Source of the DNA: Nitrosospira sp.
GTDB taxonomy: Bacteria > Pseudomonadota > Gammaproteobacteria > Burkholderiales > Nitrosomonadaceae
NCBI GenBank assembly: GCA_013821425.1
Contig: JACDGV010000004.1
Coordinates: 110,112-174,111, forward strand
Reading direction: 5' to 3'
Length of the DNA stretch: 64,000 nt
Of this stretch, positions 19,187 to 28,162 are shown one piece after another (within the stretch, counting starts at the first letter, position 1; each line of letters starts with the position of its first letter). The notes beneath the pieces were generated by a model. It did no database searches, had not been told where the DNA came from, and was given only the letters and a program-made list of their open reading frames with translations. A program made the position numbers and the translations under genes.

Positions 19187-19551
19187 CCCCGCGTTTTCAT
19201 CCTTTGCGCGTTGCGGACAAGCAGTAGTATATCCGTCATTTAATTGAAGATTCCGATCTGTTTCGGGTAACGAAAAAGCGCGTAATTGTACACCTGAGGA
19301 CAGATGTTTGCCAGCACAGCCTTTGTTTGATATCGCGGCACTCTGTTAAAATAGAAAGCTTTGCCGACTCCAGGAAGAGCAAGGGGGGTTTTGGCCCTTG
19401 GTCTCACATTAAAGGCAAACCGGCAGGCAAACACGCGTTAGCCTGTATGGGTTGACCGGTACTGGCTTGCGTCTCCTGCATTGACTGTAAAACTGATAAA
19501 CGGCGATCAACCACGGATCGCTCCCTGACTGATAAACATGAGGAATGTAAG
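19187..19551. promoter_or_regulatory. divergent regulatory gap of the carbohydrate region
   Basis: 365 bases without a gene, between the leftward glycosyltransferase genes and the rightward operon. At 19344-19352 there is an extended -10 (TGTTAAAAT) pointing right with only weak -35 matches; transcription would start near 19359 and give a leader of about 190 bases. A CAAGGG/CCCTTG inverted repeat lies at about 19380-19401. I see no coding pattern. Confidence 0.45.
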
Positions 19552-20316
19552 TTGGTAATGAAAACAATTGCTGTAATACCCGCGCGCATGGGTTCAATGC
19601 GGTTTCCCGGGAAACCGGTCGCAAAACTGCTGGGGCGCACCATGCTTGAGCACGTCTACAAGCGTGTTGCCCTGAGCAATTCGCTTGATGCCACCTACAT
19701 AGCCACATGTGATGAGGAAATCCGCCGCGTGGCCGAGGATTTTGGCGCCCCCGTGATAATGACATCCGATACCCATGAAAGAGCGAGTGACCGGGTTGCC
19801 GAGGCAGCCGCTGGAATGGATGCCGAACTCATTGTCATGGTACAAGGTGATGAACCGATGACCCGGCCGGAGATGATTGACGAGGCCGTGGAGCCATTCC
19901 GCCACGAGCCGCAGCTGGGCTGCGTAAATCTCGCTCGAAGCATTGATAACAAGGCAGATTTCTTGGACTTCAACACAATCAAGGTGGTAATGAATCAAAG
20001 AGGCGACGCCCTGTATATGTCAAGGCAACCGATACCCACCGCCGCAGCCTCGTCTCAACCGGGGTTCCCGCACTCATTCGGCTTCAAGCAGGTATGTATC
20101 ATTCCATTTCGCCGTGCCACCTTGCTTGAGTTCGCCCGATTGCCGTCGACACCGCTGGAAAAACTGGAGTCCGTGGACATGCTCCGATTGCTGGAGCACG
20201 GTTATCGGGTGAAGATGGTAAGAACCGGGTTCGATACCCAGGCGGTGGACACGCAAGCCGATCTGGAGCGTGTGGCCAGGCTGATGGAGTCGGATCCGTT
20301 GCTGACCTCATATTGA
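19552..20316 (+). CDS. KdsB-like CMP-ulosonate cytidylyltransferase
   Basis: Family of 3-deoxy-manno-octulosonate cytidylyltransferases, which join CMP to a 2-keto-3-deoxy sugar acid. Seen: IAVIPARMGSMRFPGKPVAKLLGRTM type N terminus (IPARMGSMRFPGKP), MVQGDEP with the metal-binding aspartate, and the C-terminal SPLE-like TPLEKLESVDMLRLL and DTQADLERV. The usual KHIGIY stretch is replaced by FGFKQVCIIPFRR, so the sugar may differ from Kdo. GAGGA lies seven bases before a TTG at 19552 and thirteen before the ATG at 19558; I use the TTG, but the ATG is nearly as likely. First gene of a five-gene operon that lacks kdsA, kdsC or kdsD homologues. Confidence 0.8.
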   Translation: MVMKTIAVIPARMGSMRFPGKPVAKLLGRTMLEHVYKRVALSNSLDATYIATCDEEIRRVAEDFGAPVIMTSDTHERASDRVAEAAAGMDAELIVMVQGDEPMTRPEMIDEAVEPFRHEPQLGCVNLARSIDNKADFLDFNTIKVVMNQRGDALYMSRQPIPTAAASSQPGFPHSFGFKQVCIIPFRRATLLEFARLPSTPLEKLESVDMLRLLEHGYRVKMVRTGFDTQAVDTQADLERVARLMESDPLLTSY

Positions 20317-20365
20317 GCCGGATTCTCCCGCACGTTACACGAATAGCTTTTCAAAGGAAGTGTTC

Positions 20366-21127
20366 ATGCAGTTAAAATCCAAATTGGCGCGAAATGCATT
20401 GACCATCGGCTCCTGGATCACCTTGGGCCATCCGGCAGTCGCCGAGATCATGGGCGCAGCCGGATTTGACTGGCTCGTACTGGATACGGAGCATAGCGTC
20501 CTTGAACTGAGCGAAGTTCAAATACTGATCCAGGTGCTCGACGGACAACGATGTCCTGCTATCGTGCGGCTGACCTCGAATCATCCCGACCAGATCAAGC
20601 GTGTAATGGACGCGGGTGCCACGGGCGTAATGGTGCCCATGATAAAAACCTCGGCCGATGCCGAGGCTGCGGTCCAATCGGTCTACTATCCCCCCCGCGG
20701 CCAGCGAGGCGTCGGTCTGGCACGCGCTCAAGGATATGGCGCACGTTTCCAGCAATACCGGCACTGGCTGGAAGATAATGCCGTCGTGGTAGTGATGATT
20801 GAACATATCGACGCTGTGAACGCAATTGATTCCATTCTTACCGTACCCGGAATCGACGCCTATATCATTGGCCCCTATGATCTTTCAGGTTCCATTGGAC
20901 GTCCTGGCGAACTCGATTACCCGGAGGTCCAATCCGCGATAGACCGCGTACTTGAGGCTGGGCGCCGCCTTGGCATGCCCGGGGGCATCCATGTCGTCGA
21001 ACCCGACCCGGTGCAGTTGCGTAAATACGTCCAGGCCGGCTTCAGCTTTCTTGGCTACGGCGTGGACATTCGCATCCTCGACACACTTTGCCGGAGCCAT
21101 ATGAAAAAAATAAGGGAAGACCTATGA
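20366..21127 (+). CDS. HpcH/HpaI-family pyruvate aldolase
   Basis: Class II pyruvate aldolase that makes or cleaves 2-keto-3-deoxy acids with a divalent metal. Seen: WLVLDTEHS, the arginine loop PPRGQRGVG, MIEHIDAVNAID with the metal-binding glutamate, and IIGPYDLSGSIG with the second ligand aspartate. 253 residues, normal. AAGGAA sits seven bases before the ATG at 20366. In the aldol direction it could condense pyruvate with an aldehyde sugar to give the ulosonic acid that the preceding cytidylyltransferase activates. The stop overlaps the next start (ATGA). Confidence 0.83.
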   Translation: MQLKSKLARNALTIGSWITLGHPAVAEIMGAAGFDWLVLDTEHSVLELSEVQILIQVLDGQRCPAIVRLTSNHPDQIKRVMDAGATGVMVPMIKTSADAEAAVQSVYYPPRGQRGVGLARAQGYGARFQQYRHWLEDNAVVVVMIEHIDAVNAIDSILTVPGIDAYIIGPYDLSGSIGRPGELDYPEVQSAIDRVLEAGRRLGMPGGIHVVEPDPVQLRKYVQAGFSFLGYGVDIRILDTLCRSHMKKIREDL

Positions 21128-22062
21128 GCAAACTTGTTATCTCGACCTCGTCGTTTGATGTGGACAACAACCCTCATATCCAGCAATTGCTGCAAAGGGG
21201 TATGCACGTCGCCGGCAATAGCTACGGGCGCAAGCTTACGGAAGAGGAAGCCATCGCATTGCTAGGCGAGGATACCGTCGGGATGATCGCGGGCATAGAG
21301 CCTTTGACAGAACGTGTTTTTGCATCGGCCAGAAGCCTGAAGGTCGTTTCTCGCTGTGGGAGCGGTCTGGATAGTGTCGATCTTGCTGCGGCAAAGCGCC
21401 ACGGTATCAGGGTTCTCAACACGCCGGAGGCGCCGGCCCAGGCGGTGGCTGAGCTTACCTTGGCGCTGATATTGAATGCGCTGAGACAGGTATGCCAAAC
21501 CGACAAACTCGTCCGGGCGGGACAGTGGCCGCGAACACAGGGAGGATTGCTCGCTGCCCAGCGCGTAGGTATCGTTGGTCTGGGCCGCGTGGGCCGACGT
21601 GTTGCCCGTTTGTGCCAGGCGTTTGACGCCGAAGTGGTGGCCCATGATTCATACGTTGATCACTCCCCGCATGGGGTAGAATTAATACCCTTGGATAAGC
21701 TTCTGGCAGGGTCGGATATCATCAGCCTGCATCTTACTTATGACGCTGACACGCATCATCTCCTGGATAGGGCTGCATTGGCGCGCATGAAACGCGACGC
21801 CATCGTAATCAATACAGCTCGTGGCGGGCTAATCGATGAGACCGCCCTGGCCCAGGCCCTCACTTCCGGGCAATTGGGCGCTGCCGCACTTGACGTTTTC
21901 GAGCAGGAACCGTACCACGGTGAGTTGCTAAAATGCGAAAATGCGGTTCTCACCTCCCATATTGGCTCCCTCGCGAGAGAATCTCGCCAACGGATGGAAA
22001 CCGAGGCCGCGGAGAATCTACTGCGAGGCTTGATGGAAACAGGGGTGATGGAAAACGGGTAA
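21124..22062 (+). CDS. D-isomer 2-hydroxyacid dehydrogenase (SerA/PGDH-like)
   Basis: NAD-dependent 2-hydroxyacid dehydrogenase, 312 residues. The NAD fold is GIVGLGRVGRRVA; the catalytic arginine is in NTARGGLID, glutamate in DVFEQEP and histidine in LTSHIGS. It lacks the C-terminal ACT domain of biosynthetic SerA, so serine synthesis is unlikely to be its main job. The ATG overlaps the aldolase stop by four bases. A role interconverting a keto acid and hydroxy acid of the pathway sugar is inferred from context. Confidence 0.83.
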   Translation: MSKLVISTSSFDVDNNPHIQQLLQRGMHVAGNSYGRKLTEEEAIALLGEDTVGMIAGIEPLTERVFASARSLKVVSRCGSGLDSVDLAAAKRHGIRVLNTPEAPAQAVAELTLALILNALRQVCQTDKLVRAGQWPRTQGGLLAAQRVGIVGLGRVGRRVARLCQAFDAEVVAHDSYVDHSPHGVELIPLDKLLAGSDIISLHLTYDADTHHLLDRAALARMKRDAIVINTARGGLIDETALAQALTSGQLGAAALDVFEQEPYHGELLKCENAVLTSHIGSLARESRQRMETEAAENLLRGLMETGVMENG

Positions 22063-22069
22063 ACGGAGA

Positions 22070-22996
22070 ATGTCCGAAATCGCAATCGTGTACGGTGCCA
22101 GCGGATTTCTTGGCAGCCATGTGGCAGACGCTTTATGCGCTGCCGGGTATCAGGTGCGCCTGTTTGATCGGTCCCCGTCACGCTATCAGCGCCACGATCA
22201 GGAGATGATCATCGGCGACATCATGGATCTTGACCAGGTGACGGATGCAGCCAGGGGCGCCAATGTGGTCTACAATTTCGCCGCCATCGCCGATATAGAT
22301 GAAGCCAATGACAAACCGCTCGCCACCGCCACAATCAATGTGCTGGGCAACATGCACGCTCTGGAAGCCGCCCGCCTAGCCGGGGCGCGGCGCTTTGTAT
22401 TCGCCAGCACAATTTATGTCTACTCGGAGTCTGGCTCTTTTTACCGTGCCAGCAAGCAGGCGGCGGAGCGCTTTATCGAAACCTATCACGAGCGTTACGG
22501 GCTTGACTATAGTATCTTGCGCTACGGCTCCCTGTACGGCAGGCGTGCGGACGCGCGCAATGGTATCTATCGCATGTTGCACGAAGCGGTGGAACGGCAT
22601 TCGATTACTTATCACGGCAGCGGCGAGGCGATCCGCGAATACATTCATGTAGAAGATGCCGCGCGTATGAGCGTGCAGGTGCTGGGACGGGAATTTGCGA
22701 ACCGCCATCTGATACTGACCGGACAGGAACGGTTACGCATCAAGGACGTCATGACGATGATCTCGGAAATCATGCCATGGAAAATTGAACAACATTTTGA
22801 ACAGGCCCGCGCGGGGCATCATTACGAGGTGACTCCTTACGCATTTCAACCCCGCATCGGTCACAAGCTGGTTCTTAACGAGCATGTCGATCTGGGCCAG
22901 GGTCTGCTGGACTGTCTCCGGGATATCCACAAGAGCATGCATCACTCCGGTGAAGATGATGAGGCAACGCCGCTGGCGTCCGACAACAGAGCATGA
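22070..22996 (+). CDS. NAD-dependent epimerase/dehydratase (extended SDR)
   Basis: 308 residues. Cofactor motif GASGFLGSHVADAL, NFAAIADIDEAN, ASTIYVYSE for the catalytic serine/threonine region, and a YRASK active-site tyrosine-lysine pair. The C-terminal region IREYIHVEDAA is typical of sugar-nucleotide epimerases and dehydratases. Substrate is unknown; the neighbouring cytidylyltransferase suggests it acts on a nucleotide-activated sugar or a precursor. Its stop overlaps the following start (ATGA), so the operon is translationally coupled here. Confidence 0.83.
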   Translation: MSEIAIVYGASGFLGSHVADALCAAGYQVRLFDRSPSRYQRHDQEMIIGDIMDLDQVTDAARGANVVYNFAAIADIDEANDKPLATATINVLGNMHALEAARLAGARRFVFASTIYVYSESGSFYRASKQAAERFIETYHERYGLDYSILRYGSLYGRRADARNGIYRMLHEAVERHSITYHGSGEAIREYIHVEDAARMSVQVLGREFANRHLILTGQERLRIKDVMTMISEIMPWKIEQHFEQARAGHHYEVTPYAFQPRIGHKLVLNEHVDLGQGLLDCLRDIHKSMHHSGEDDEATPLASDNRA

Positions 22997-23634
22997 CGAC
23001 CGTAGCCTGGCAAGCCATTATTTTCGACTTCGACGGAGTCGTAGTCGAATCCGGCGAAATCAAAACGCAAGCCTTTGCCAATCTCTATCGGGATTATGGT
23101 GAGACCATAATGGCCGAAGTAGCGAACTATCATGGTTTGAACGGAGGCATGTCGCGCTATGAGAAATTTCGTTATTTTCAGGAAACCCTTTTGGAAAGAC
23201 CTCCGCTTACGCCTGATGAAGAACAGCAACTCGACCGGCGTTTCTCCGAACTCGTGGTCGAGGCCGTGATTTCCAGCCACGCGGTGCCCGGGGCGGCGGA
23301 ATTGATTCGTAAGGAAGCAGGCAGAATACCTTTATTCATCGCGTCCGGGACGCCGGAAGGGGAACTGAATACAATTGTAACCCGCCGCGGCCTGGCCTCC
23401 TATTTTACCGCTGTGCGCGGCTCGCCCACGCCGAAACAGAAACTAATCGCGGATATCTTGTCAACTCATGGCCTCTTGCCCCAGCGTGTACTGATGATAG
23501 GTGATGCCCTGATCGATTATCAAAGTGCGCAGCTTAACAATGTTGCATTTCTTGGACGTGTGCGCCCCGGGGATACAAGTCCTTTCCCGGCGCATGTGGA
23601 CGTATTACCTGACCTGAGCTCATTGCTCACCTGA
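22993..23634 (+). CDS. HAD-superfamily phosphatase
   Basis: 213 residues with the HAD motifs: nucleophile Asp12 in IIFDFDGVVVES, motif II around FIASGTPEGE, the lysine in TPKQKLIAD and motif IV MIGDALIDYQSA. The cap is the alpha-helical C1 type seen in sugar and phosphoglycolate phosphatases. In Kdo and sialic-acid routes a dedicated phosphatase removes the phosphate before CMP activation, and this protein could do so here. Last gene of the operon. Confidence 0.85.
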   Translation: MTTVAWQAIIFDFDGVVVESGEIKTQAFANLYRDYGETIMAEVANYHGLNGGMSRYEKFRYFQETLLERPPLTPDEEQQLDRRFSELVVEAVISSHAVPGAAELIRKEAGRIPLFIASGTPEGELNTIVTRRGLASYFTAVRGSPTPKQKLIADILSTHGLLPQRVLMIGDALIDYQSAQLNNVAFLGRVRPGDTSPFPAHVDVLPDLSSLLT

Positions 23635-23705
23635 CAGCGCCACCTGTCACCCACAAGGCATCAGCGGAAGTCAGGGAATTGCCGGGATGCGCAACCGGGA
23701 ACAAT

Positions 23706-24677
23706 TCAACGCATTACGCCCCGCCGCAACAACTGCCAGGAGACCTTGAAGCCCCATAGCACGGGATGCCGCCGCAGCATAGGCGTCACTTCCACACGAA
23801 CTCCAGTATGGCGCTCGATCTTCCACGCGGCGTAGCTGATGCTATCATGAAACGTAAATGCTGCCTTTGTCAGCCGCAGCACGGACAAGACTTTTCCCTG
23901 CCAGCGGCGTAATCGCCAACGCCGCAGCGAACACTGGCGTGCAGTCCCATCGGCAAGGCATCGATAGTTTCCGTCTGGCAGCGTCTCTAGCGTTGCCGTC
24001 AATGCCGGCAAGGCCCAGGCGGTCAATTGCGCATACTCATCCTGATTCAACTCCGCAAGCTGCCGTGCGCGCGCAGCCCGCTCAGGTCGCAGCTCTGCCG
24101 CATACGTTTGCGTCAATCCATGAGTCCAGATCGCTTCCGAATTCGCCACGGAAGACTCCAGCGTTGGAAGACTCGATCTGAGAAACGTAACCACCGCATG
24201 GGCCAGCGCATCATGAATTCGTTCGCGGACAACTTCATCACGCGCGTACAATAAACGCGTGGGTTGCGCAAAGCGCGCCCAGAGGTATGGATGAAACCAT
24301 TGTCGGGTTCCCCGCTCAAAGTCCGCCGTGGTAACCACGGCATATTTGGCGCGGAACTTCTGTTCGCCCCGGGATGCCTCGAGATAAAACACATTTGGCG
24401 GCAACCAGGCGTTGAGGTAACGCAGATAACGCTCTGGGTAAGCATTGGTGTAACTGTCCACCACGACATAGAAATCAGCTACCCCCTCGCCAATCTCGTG
24501 TGCTCGCAAGCAGGATCCATAGAGAAGCACGGCGTCAAGCGATAAGCCGAACCGGGTTTTTATTGCTTCAACAAGGACGAGAAAATCCATTGACACCGCC
24601 TTCGAACTCAGCAAGGCCATCCCGGACACCAGGTCATCCGGGAGTTTGTAATCGACTATTGACGAGCTGTCTGCCAT
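23706..24677 (-). CDS. Tam41/Mmp37-like nucleotidyltransferase (candidate CDP-diacylglycerol synthase)
   Basis: 323 residues. The N-terminal region has a nucleotidyltransferase core: LLYGSCLR (Gly-Ser) followed by an aspartate in ADFYVVVDSY. The order of features then follows mitochondrial Tam41: a segment on the pattern of K-Y-x-V-[IV]-[ST]-T-x-x-[LF] (AKYAVVTTADFERG), then WFHPYLWARFAQPTRLLY, matching the W..LY.AGRLxKP stretch, and a downstream helix. Tam41 converts phosphatidic acid and CTP to CDP-diacylglycerol. The gene starts one base after the diacylglycerol kinase stop; that enzyme would supply phosphatidic acid. The match is by eye and needs a profile search. Confidence 0.6.
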   Translation of the reverse strand: MADSSSIVDYKLPDDLVSGMALLSSKAVSMDFLVLVEAIKTRFGLSLDAVLLYGSCLRAHEIGEGVADFYVVVDSYTNAYPERYLRYLNAWLPPNVFYLEASRGEQKFRAKYAVVTTADFERGTRQWFHPYLWARFAQPTRLLYARDEVVRERIHDALAHAVVTFLRSSLPTLESSVANSEAIWTHGLTQTYAAELRPERAARARQLAELNQDEYAQLTAWALPALTATLETLPDGNYRCLADGTARQCSLRRWRLRRWQGKVLSVLRLTKAAFTFHDSISYAAWKIERHTGVRVEVTPMLRRHPVLWGFKVSWQLLRRGVMR

Positions 24678-24678
24678 T

Positions 24679-25692
24679 TCATGAGTCCGTGCTTACATTA
24701 TTCACTGCCAGAAAGCAGACCGGGCCGGCTGCCATGATACGCAAAAGCCCATCTTTGCCAGCTGCGCGGTAGGATTCCCCGTCGACAATATAATCATCAT
24801 CGATCAGTAGTTCCAGTGCTTGGGTATTGCAACTATGATAGCCATCGTCTTTCGTGAGGATATCCCCGCGGCCTGAAAGTAATGACCATAGAGAGCGCAG
24901 GGGCCGCTTTCGCTGCTGCCGCACGAACGTGACATGCAGCGGTTCCGGCTCCCGCCCCCAGTACGGGCGCATGCCAAACAGGAGCCGGTCCAGTGTGCTG
25001 GCGAAAAGGAACGAATAGGTTCCCTGGTGCCGTTCGCCGCTATTCTGGATAATCGACATCTGGACCGGCGCCCACGCCCTCTCACGGCGCCCGAGGAGTG
25101 CTCCGGCAAGATAGCCCAGCATGATGATTCCCGAATAAATCTCTCCAGTGACGCCCAGCTTCTTCACGCCGCCCTGGGAAAATATCACGGCACGCGCAAT
25201 CAACCCCACGCCGAAGAACATACCATAAACTTTGGCGGTGCCCGCCTGTTCAATCGACAAAACGTGGCGCTGAACAAACACGGGTGGATTTTGGTTCAGC
25301 AAACACCGGCGCAACTCCCGCAGGAGATCCTCCGGCCTGCCCTGGATACCCAGATCCAGGGCAGTCATATTGGTCGTGCCCCCAGGGATCACGGTCAAGA
25401 CCGGCCACTTCGGCCCCGGCTGGACTGAGAATAGATGATTCAGGACGGCCTGCACTGTTCCATCTCCGCCTACGATTACAAGCAGATCAATATCGGATTC
25501 CAGAAAAGCATCAACTGAGGCACAAATCTCTGCCGCAGTCGTCACTTCCCGGCAGCCAGCATTAGGAATATCGGCCAATTCCCGTTTTATCGCCTTGCGA
25601 CGCTTGCGGATACGCCCACTCAGCGGATTGAACAGAAACCCGACCTTGGCCGAACCTCCGCTGAGCCTATCAATCCGGATCTGTTCTACCAT
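24679..25692 (-). CDS. diacylglycerol kinase family lipid kinase
   Basis: 337 residues of the DagK/YegS/LCB5 class. The catalytic GGDGTVQAVLN and the preceding FNPLSGR nucleotide loop are clear, as is the PGGTTNMTALDL motif that contacts ATP. The C-terminal beta-rich domain ends with a DGESYRA-type strand as in YegS. It would phosphorylate diacylglycerol (or another lipid alcohol) to phosphatidic acid at the membrane. Directly coupled to the Tam41-like gene downstream, which would use that product. Confidence 0.87.
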   Translation of the reverse strand: MVEQIRIDRLSGGSAKVGFLFNPLSGRIRKRRKAIKRELADIPNAGCREVTTAAEICASVDAFLESDIDLLVIVGGDGTVQAVLNHLFSVQPGPKWPVLTVIPGGTTNMTALDLGIQGRPEDLLRELRRCLLNQNPPVFVQRHVLSIEQAGTAKVYGMFFGVGLIARAVIFSQGGVKKLGVTGEIYSGIIMLGYLAGALLGRRERAWAPVQMSIIQNSGERHQGTYSFLFASTLDRLLFGMRPYWGREPEPLHVTFVRQQRKRPLRSLWSLLSGRGDILTKDDGYHSCNTQALELLIDDDYIVDGESYRAAGKDGLLRIMAAGPVCFLAVNNVSTDS

Positions 25693-25982
25693 TCAATCCA
25701 GGCGGCATAAAAACGGGCGCGGCGGACTTGTCTTCCCGTTATCCGCTTTCCAGAATATATGGAAACGCCGCTTGATTGATGCTGTTGCGTCAGTTTCAGC
25801 CGTAGTTGCATTGGGCATGGAATGTGAAATTGATGGAATTTAAATGATCTCGCAGTAATGTGCTCAACCGTGCAAGCGGCGCAGATTACAACATATACCG
25901 CATTACCGCCACAGCAACAGCTCCCCCGCAGCGAACACGGGAGAACTTTTCCTTTATCGGGACTACTGAACTGGGGAGCAGG

Positions 25983-27047
25983 TTAAATGATTCGCCGCAA
26001 CCACAAAACAGCAACAGCGGTCAGCAGCAGGCCCGGAAAAAGCGCGGTCAGTGCCGGGTTCAAGTGCAGCAGGAGCCCTGCATTCGAAATAATCTGATCG
26101 AACAGGTACACCCCGATGCCCAGCATGGCAGCGAGAACGAGCTTGCTGGCAAGTCCCCCTCGTACCGATCCAAAAACAAACGGTATCGAAAGCAGCAGCA
26201 TTGCAATTGTTGTGATCGCCGCGCCTGCCTTCCGCCATAAAGCCAATGCGTAAGCATCCGCCTCCTGGCCCGTCGCGCGCAAAAAACGAACGTGTAAAAA
26301 TAGCTCGACAGGCGATAGGCTTTCCGGCGGCTTGGTAAGTGTCGAGATATCGTCCGGACTCAGGAATGATCTCCATATCATCGAGTCAGAGCTTAAGGAT
26401 TCTATCCGTTGCCCCGTAAATGTCTTGGTTGTGACCTCGCTCAGCTGCCACATATCACCTTCGATGAAATCCGCATATCTGGCATAGGTGTAGGTCGACA
26501 GAAATCCGTCATCGTCAAAATGCATCACCTCGATATCTGCCGCTTTCCCCGCGTGCAGCATCTCCCCGATACGCAATATGTTTCGTTCATCCCGGGTCCA
26601 GATACCCAGATCCTTGCCCAATGCGGCGCTCTTCTCAAGCCCCACGGCCCGAAATGATATGGCCTTCTGTTGCAATTGCGGCGCGACAAATTGATCTAGT
26701 ACAGTAATGAATAGTAAAAGGGTCAGCCCGACTGCGAGAGGAGGCAGACTGATACGAACGGGGGAAACTCCAGCCCCCCGTAACGCCGTCAACTCTGATC
26801 CGGCAGCCAGACGCCCCAGGGCGATTACGTTGCCGATCAACGCAATGAAAGGCGCCAGCTGGATAAACCTGCGCGGCAGAAGCAAGGCAGTATGCAGGAA
26901 CGCATCCTGTACGCGATAAGTGCCCCGCCCGACATCGTCAAGCTGATCCAGCAGGTCAAGGAAACCGAAGAGCGGCAGAAGCACTGCGGTGGCAATCCCC
27001 AGACCCAGCAAAACCTGCACCGCCAGATAGCGATCGACTATTGTCAT
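25983..27047 (-). CDS. lptG: LPS export permease LptG
   Basis: Inner-membrane subunit of the LptB2FG transporter that pulls lipopolysaccharide from the membrane to the Lpt bridge. Six helices are expected: about two or three at the N terminus (from VQVLLGLGIATAVLLPLFGF), a periplasmic beta-jellyroll in the middle, and three at the C terminus. 354 residues. The ATG at 27047 overlaps the lptF stop (ATGA), which settles the start over an upstream extension of 40 residues inside lptF. Confidence 0.93.
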   Translation of the reverse strand: MTIVDRYLAVQVLLGLGIATAVLLPLFGFLDLLDQLDDVGRGTYRVQDAFLHTALLLPRRFIQLAPFIALIGNVIALGRLAAGSELTALRGAGVSPVRISLPPLAVGLTLLLFITVLDQFVAPQLQQKAISFRAVGLEKSAALGKDLGIWTRDERNILRIGEMLHAGKAADIEVMHFDDDGFLSTYTYARYADFIEGDMWQLSEVTTKTFTGQRIESLSSDSMIWRSFLSPDDISTLTKPPESLSPVELFLHVRFLRATGQEADAYALALWRKAGAAITTIAMLLLSIPFVFGSVRGGLASKLVLAAMLGIGVYLFDQIISNAGLLLHLNPALTALFPGLLLTAVAVLWLRRII

Positions 27048-28120
27048 CTGCGCAAAAAAAGCTTCTGCCGGAAACCCGGCGACAACAGACTGATCGCGGT
27101 CAGGGTCATCAGGATATAGAGCCACCAGACGCCAGGCATTCTGCCAATTGTCCCTTGCTCCACCCACGTTTGGGCCAACCCGCTTAGAATATAGTAGATC
27201 GCAAAAACGAGTGCCGCGGCATAATACGTTTTATCGCCCTTTTCCTGGCGAGGGGGAGCGCGGCTGAATGGCACGGCAATAAGAGCCAGCAGAATCGTGG
27301 CAATGGGGCGAGAGAGCCGCCATTGGAATTCGGCAATATCCCTCGGCTGGTCGGATTTCATCAATGCAGCGGTAGCCGCAGCCTTGCGCTTGTAATCCAG
27401 CACATTTCCACTGTCGGTGAAATAGACGATTTTTTCAAACTGGACAACGGTATCTCTCATTCCGGAGTGCATGAGCTTGTAAATGAACCCATCCGACAAA
27501 TGCACCTGCGGACGTTCGCCTGCGACGGGCTCCTGCTGCCGGGCGTCTCTGGCCAGAATGATCTCGCTGGCGCCATCCTTATTGATGTAATGAAATACAT
27601 TTTTCATCTGTTCACCGGAGCCGTCCTTGGCCCCAATATAGATCACCCTGCCCTTGCTCTCGCTTCCATAGAAACGCCCAGCCTGAAACCGATCTGCATT
27701 TAACTCTGCCTCTGCCAGGGCATTCAGCATGTAACTCTCTTCATACGCCCAGGGACGTACATAAATGGAAAGCGTTCCGCTGGCGATTCCGACAGGGATT
27801 GCAACGATGAGGACAGCAAAGATTATGCGCCGTTCGCTGACGCCGGCAGAACGCAGTACATTGATTTCCTGGTCTCGATGCATTCGTCCAAGTCCAATGA
27901 CTACCGCGACATACAGCGAGATGGGCATCAGCACTTCCAGGGCGATTACCGTCTTCAGCAGCACGAGCTTCAGCATGGCGGCAAGGCCAAGCGATCCCGA
28001 CATTGCGCCAGCCAGGAAACTGGCACTACTGAAACTCGAAAACAATGCTGTCAGGATTACGGCCACCACGGTAAACGGTATCAACAATTCGCGCGTGATA
28101 TATCGTTCTATTATCTTCAC
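27044..28120 (-). CDS. lptF: LPS export permease LptF
   Basis: Partner of LptG in the LPS exporter, 358 residues. It begins MKIIERYITRELLIPF with a GTG start, has the coupling-helix region GRMHRDQEINVLRSAGVSERRI that contacts LptB, a periplasmic jellyroll (about residues 120-240) and C-terminal helices. lptF and lptG overlap by four bases. The genes lie inside a run of lipid-related genes, unlike the common placement next to pepA. Confidence 0.94.
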   Translation of the reverse strand: MKIIERYITRELLIPFTVVAVILTALFSSFSSASFLAGAMSGSLGLAAMLKLVLLKTVIALEVLMPISLYVAVVIGLGRMHRDQEINVLRSAGVSERRIIFAVLIVAIPVGIASGTLSIYVRPWAYEESYMLNALAEAELNADRFQAGRFYGSESKGRVIYIGAKDGSGEQMKNVFHYINKDGASEIILARDARQQEPVAGERPQVHLSDGFIYKLMHSGMRDTVVQFEKIVYFTDSGNVLDYKRKAAATAALMKSDQPRDIAEFQWRLSRPIATILLALIAVPFSRAPPRQEKGDKTYYAAALVFAIYYILSGLAQTWVEQGTIGRMPGVWWLYILMTLTAISLLSPGFRQKLFLRR

Positions 28121-28162
28121 GGATGGATGCCCGCTGCTGCGATAATGAGCAGACCTTAAGGG

